NCBI RefSeq assembly: GCF_030272615.1
Contig: NC_081413.1
Coordinates: 723,319,649-723,383,648, forward strand
Origin: Cryptomeria japonica
Lineage: Eukaryota; Streptophyta; Pinopsida; Cupressales; Cupressaceae
Direction: 5' to 3'
DNA: 64,000 nucleotides
Part shown: positions 62,581-64,000 of the stretch, in pieces
Layout of the letters: every line of letters begins with the position of its first letter
Numbering within the stretch: position 1 is the first letter of the stretch
Made by a program: the position numbers and the translations under genes
The notes under the pieces: model-generated
Database searches by the model: none
Told to the model about the DNA's origin: nothing
The model's input: only the letters and a program-made list of their open reading frames with translations

Positions 62581-63532
62581 GTATCTTTTCATTGGGCCAT
62601 ATGTTGGTGGCACCATTTTTTATGTAACCCTAATTAGGGCAATTCTAGGGTTTTGTTGGCATGATCTCGGTCGTTGATCGTAGATCAATCTGAGCCATCC
62701 ATTTTGTAAGAGACTCTATATATGCCTCCTTGTCTCTCATTTGTAAGAGAGTTTTTGTAGAATTGTTGGTATATGCTACAACTATTTGAATCCTAATCAT
62801 TGTTCAATTGTTGGTGATTTTGCTCTTCAAGTGTTGTATTTGCATTCATGGTTCTCAATTCCTCCAAGTTAGATTAGAATTTAGATTAGCATTTATTTTG
62901 ATGTATGTTAGATTGAGTGGAAGATTTGTTGAATTCATTTGTGTGGAATCCTTAATCCATACCACTAGCCTCTTGCCGTTGGTAAGTGCGCCTTGTGTGG
63001 TCAACTGGAATTTGAGTAAGCATAACTTCAACTATTACATGTCCGTTGACAAGCATCAACTTGGATGGTGTCAACGTTTGATGGTGACAGCCTGAAAATC
63101 TTTAAGTATACCTTAGACGATTGCACTAAGCTTGTGTCAATACCTGATTGTGAGACCTTGCCTGGTTTGATCCCACTAAATCCATTCATCATTTCCTACA
63201 TTCTTAGGTTTAGAATAGATTTCCTGAACCCTATTCCTTTTGTCCTTTTTTTAGTAAGAAGTAAATCCAGAGCCATATTGATAAATCTTAAGTTGTCAGC
63301 ACACCTATTTCGTATCATTCATGATAATCCAAACATTTGCGTAAGTCCCCAAGTGAAACACAGCAATTCACATCAACCATTGAGTTACCTACTCGTCAAG
63401 ACCTGACATGTAGAAACCTTGGATCATTTTAGTTGATCTCATTCTTAGCATCTCAAGTGATTTTGTTCAAGAGAGGGTAAATTATCTTGGTAATTTATTA
63501 TGTATTGTTATGTGCGTAAAATACACATCAAC
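62581..63532 (+). other. 3' non-coding region of the unclassified element
   Basis: Contains CCCTAATTAGGGCAATTCTAG, a TATA-like CTCTATATATGCCTCC near 62716 and TTTGTAAGAGA repeats, the look of an LTR promoter region. No copy is found at the element's left end. An open frame at 63065-63406 has no recognisable domain. Confidence 0.5.
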
Positions 63533-63759
63533 ACCTATTAATGCAATAAGATAGCTGGTATGCGTCTACAGTCAAAGGACATTAAGGAGAACACTTGGCA
63601 AGCAACTCACCCATGCAAATGAACACCTACAGCAAGAAGGTATTTTAACAAACATATCATAGGTAACCTCAATTTCCTTTCATATACAATGATGTATAAG
63701 CTGATTATAATTTGATCACCGAAACTTTGGCTTGCAAATAGAATCAATTATAACTTGAT
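63533..63759. repeat. 227-bp flanking direct repeat, right copy
   Basis: Begins immediately after the element's ..CATCAACA end and stops at AACTTGAT, after which the flank continues TGTTATGCAATGAC. No length change relative to the left copy (constant offset of 8931 bp). Confidence 0.92.
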
Positions 63760-64000
63760 TGTTATGCAATGACAAATATTAGCAGCAATTAAAACTGAAA
63801 TACAGATGTAGACGTTAAGAACCTGGAATAATGACCAGATGGAAGGAATCAAATAGTCTCCAATGAAAGATCTCGCAATAATCTAATAATCAGCTCCTTA
63901 ACCTTTGTAAAATCCAGAATATAATCCCTTCCATGACACTAAACTGCAGATATCACTGTTCATGTGTACCATATCACTGGTACTGTAGAGTGGCATTGTT
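63760..64000. other. Right flank, no gene seen
   Basis: Continues the host-like sequence beyond the 227-bp repeat. No GLR exon could be recognised on the minus strand. Confidence 0.4.

Larger units (their letters stand above)
54828..63533 (+). mobile_element. Unclassified 8.7-kb mobile element with TGTTG..CAACA ends
   Basis: Begins TGTTGTGACCTTTTCACACA and ends ACGTA-free ..AAATACACATCAACA; these ends are imperfectly inverted. Inside are a long leader with an 11-unit tandem array (55440-56160), coding segments (57684-59883 and 61430-62580) and a 3' region with TATA-like CTCTATATATGCC near 62716. The two ends are not repeats of each other, so a normal pair of LTRs is not visible. No reverse transcriptase, integrase or transposase is recognisable, so it is probably non-autonomous. 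A solo LTR interrupts it. The coding part is broken in several places. Whether it is an LTR-type derivative or something else is open, so I treat it as a fossil. Confidence 0.6.

Overview
This window looks like nuclear DNA from a seed plant with a large, repeat-swollen genome. A conifer is my best guess, but that is inference. The reasons are low GC, nested Ty3/Gypsy and Ty1/Copia LTR retrotransposons with very long LTRs, many solo LTRs with clean 5-bp target duplications, and one recognisable host gene whose exons are scattered among repeats. I saw no bacterial-type operon, rRNA, tRNA or CRISPR array.

Layout. 1-6809: 5' part of a minus-strand, non-chromovirus Ty3/Gypsy fossil running off the left edge (protease, gag, leader, 1.5-kb LTR). 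6810-11144: no recognisable gene, but a 27-bp minisatellite, an exact-period 100-bp duplication and a perfect 18-bp palindrome. 11150-29870: an old plus-strand chromovirus (LTR about 790 bp, target duplication GTCGG/GTCAG) whose 3' LTR is split by a young, nearly whole minus-strand chromovirus at 16973-29431 (LTRs 3.7-3.8 kb, target duplication ATTCT). 30218-31666: solo LTR (AGTGG). 31720-32884: decayed plant-mobile-domain-like coding region. 33552-37550: 4.0-kb solo LTR (ATTTA). 37571-38167: 298-bp tandem duplication. 38777-39562: solo LTR of the same family as the 11150 element (CCTGA). 39890-43064: shortened Copia element with both LTRs (GAGGA). 43.4-44.0 kb: GT microsatellite and a degenerate telomere-like repeat field.

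The clearest host gene is the 3' end of a glutamate receptor-like (GLR) channel on the minus strand. Three exons (47923-47954, 47230-47636, 46685-47074) carry the pore/M2 segment, M3, ligand-binding S2, M4 and the cytoplasmic tail, with intact GT-AG splice sites. The upstream exons are not visible. If the gene is whole, its next intron runs past the right edge of the window (more than 16 kb) and is filled with mobile elements: an LTR at 48353, a Copia gag-protease fossil at 51.3-53.3 kb, and an unusual 8.7-kb element at 54828-63533.

The 54828-63533 element is the least familiar object here. It has TGTTG...CAACA ends, an 11-unit tandem leader array, long coding segments with no reverse transcriptase or transposase that I can recognise, and it is flanked by 227-bp direct repeats instead of a normal 5-bp duplication. 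It is interrupted by a solo LTR (59884-61424, AGAAA). That LTR carries five tandem hairpins whose stem sequences differ from unit to unit yet stay complementary. Hairpin islands of different sequence also sit inside the long LTRs at 17784-17958 / 26420-26611 and 35705-35800. This recurring design is the most interesting signal in the window.
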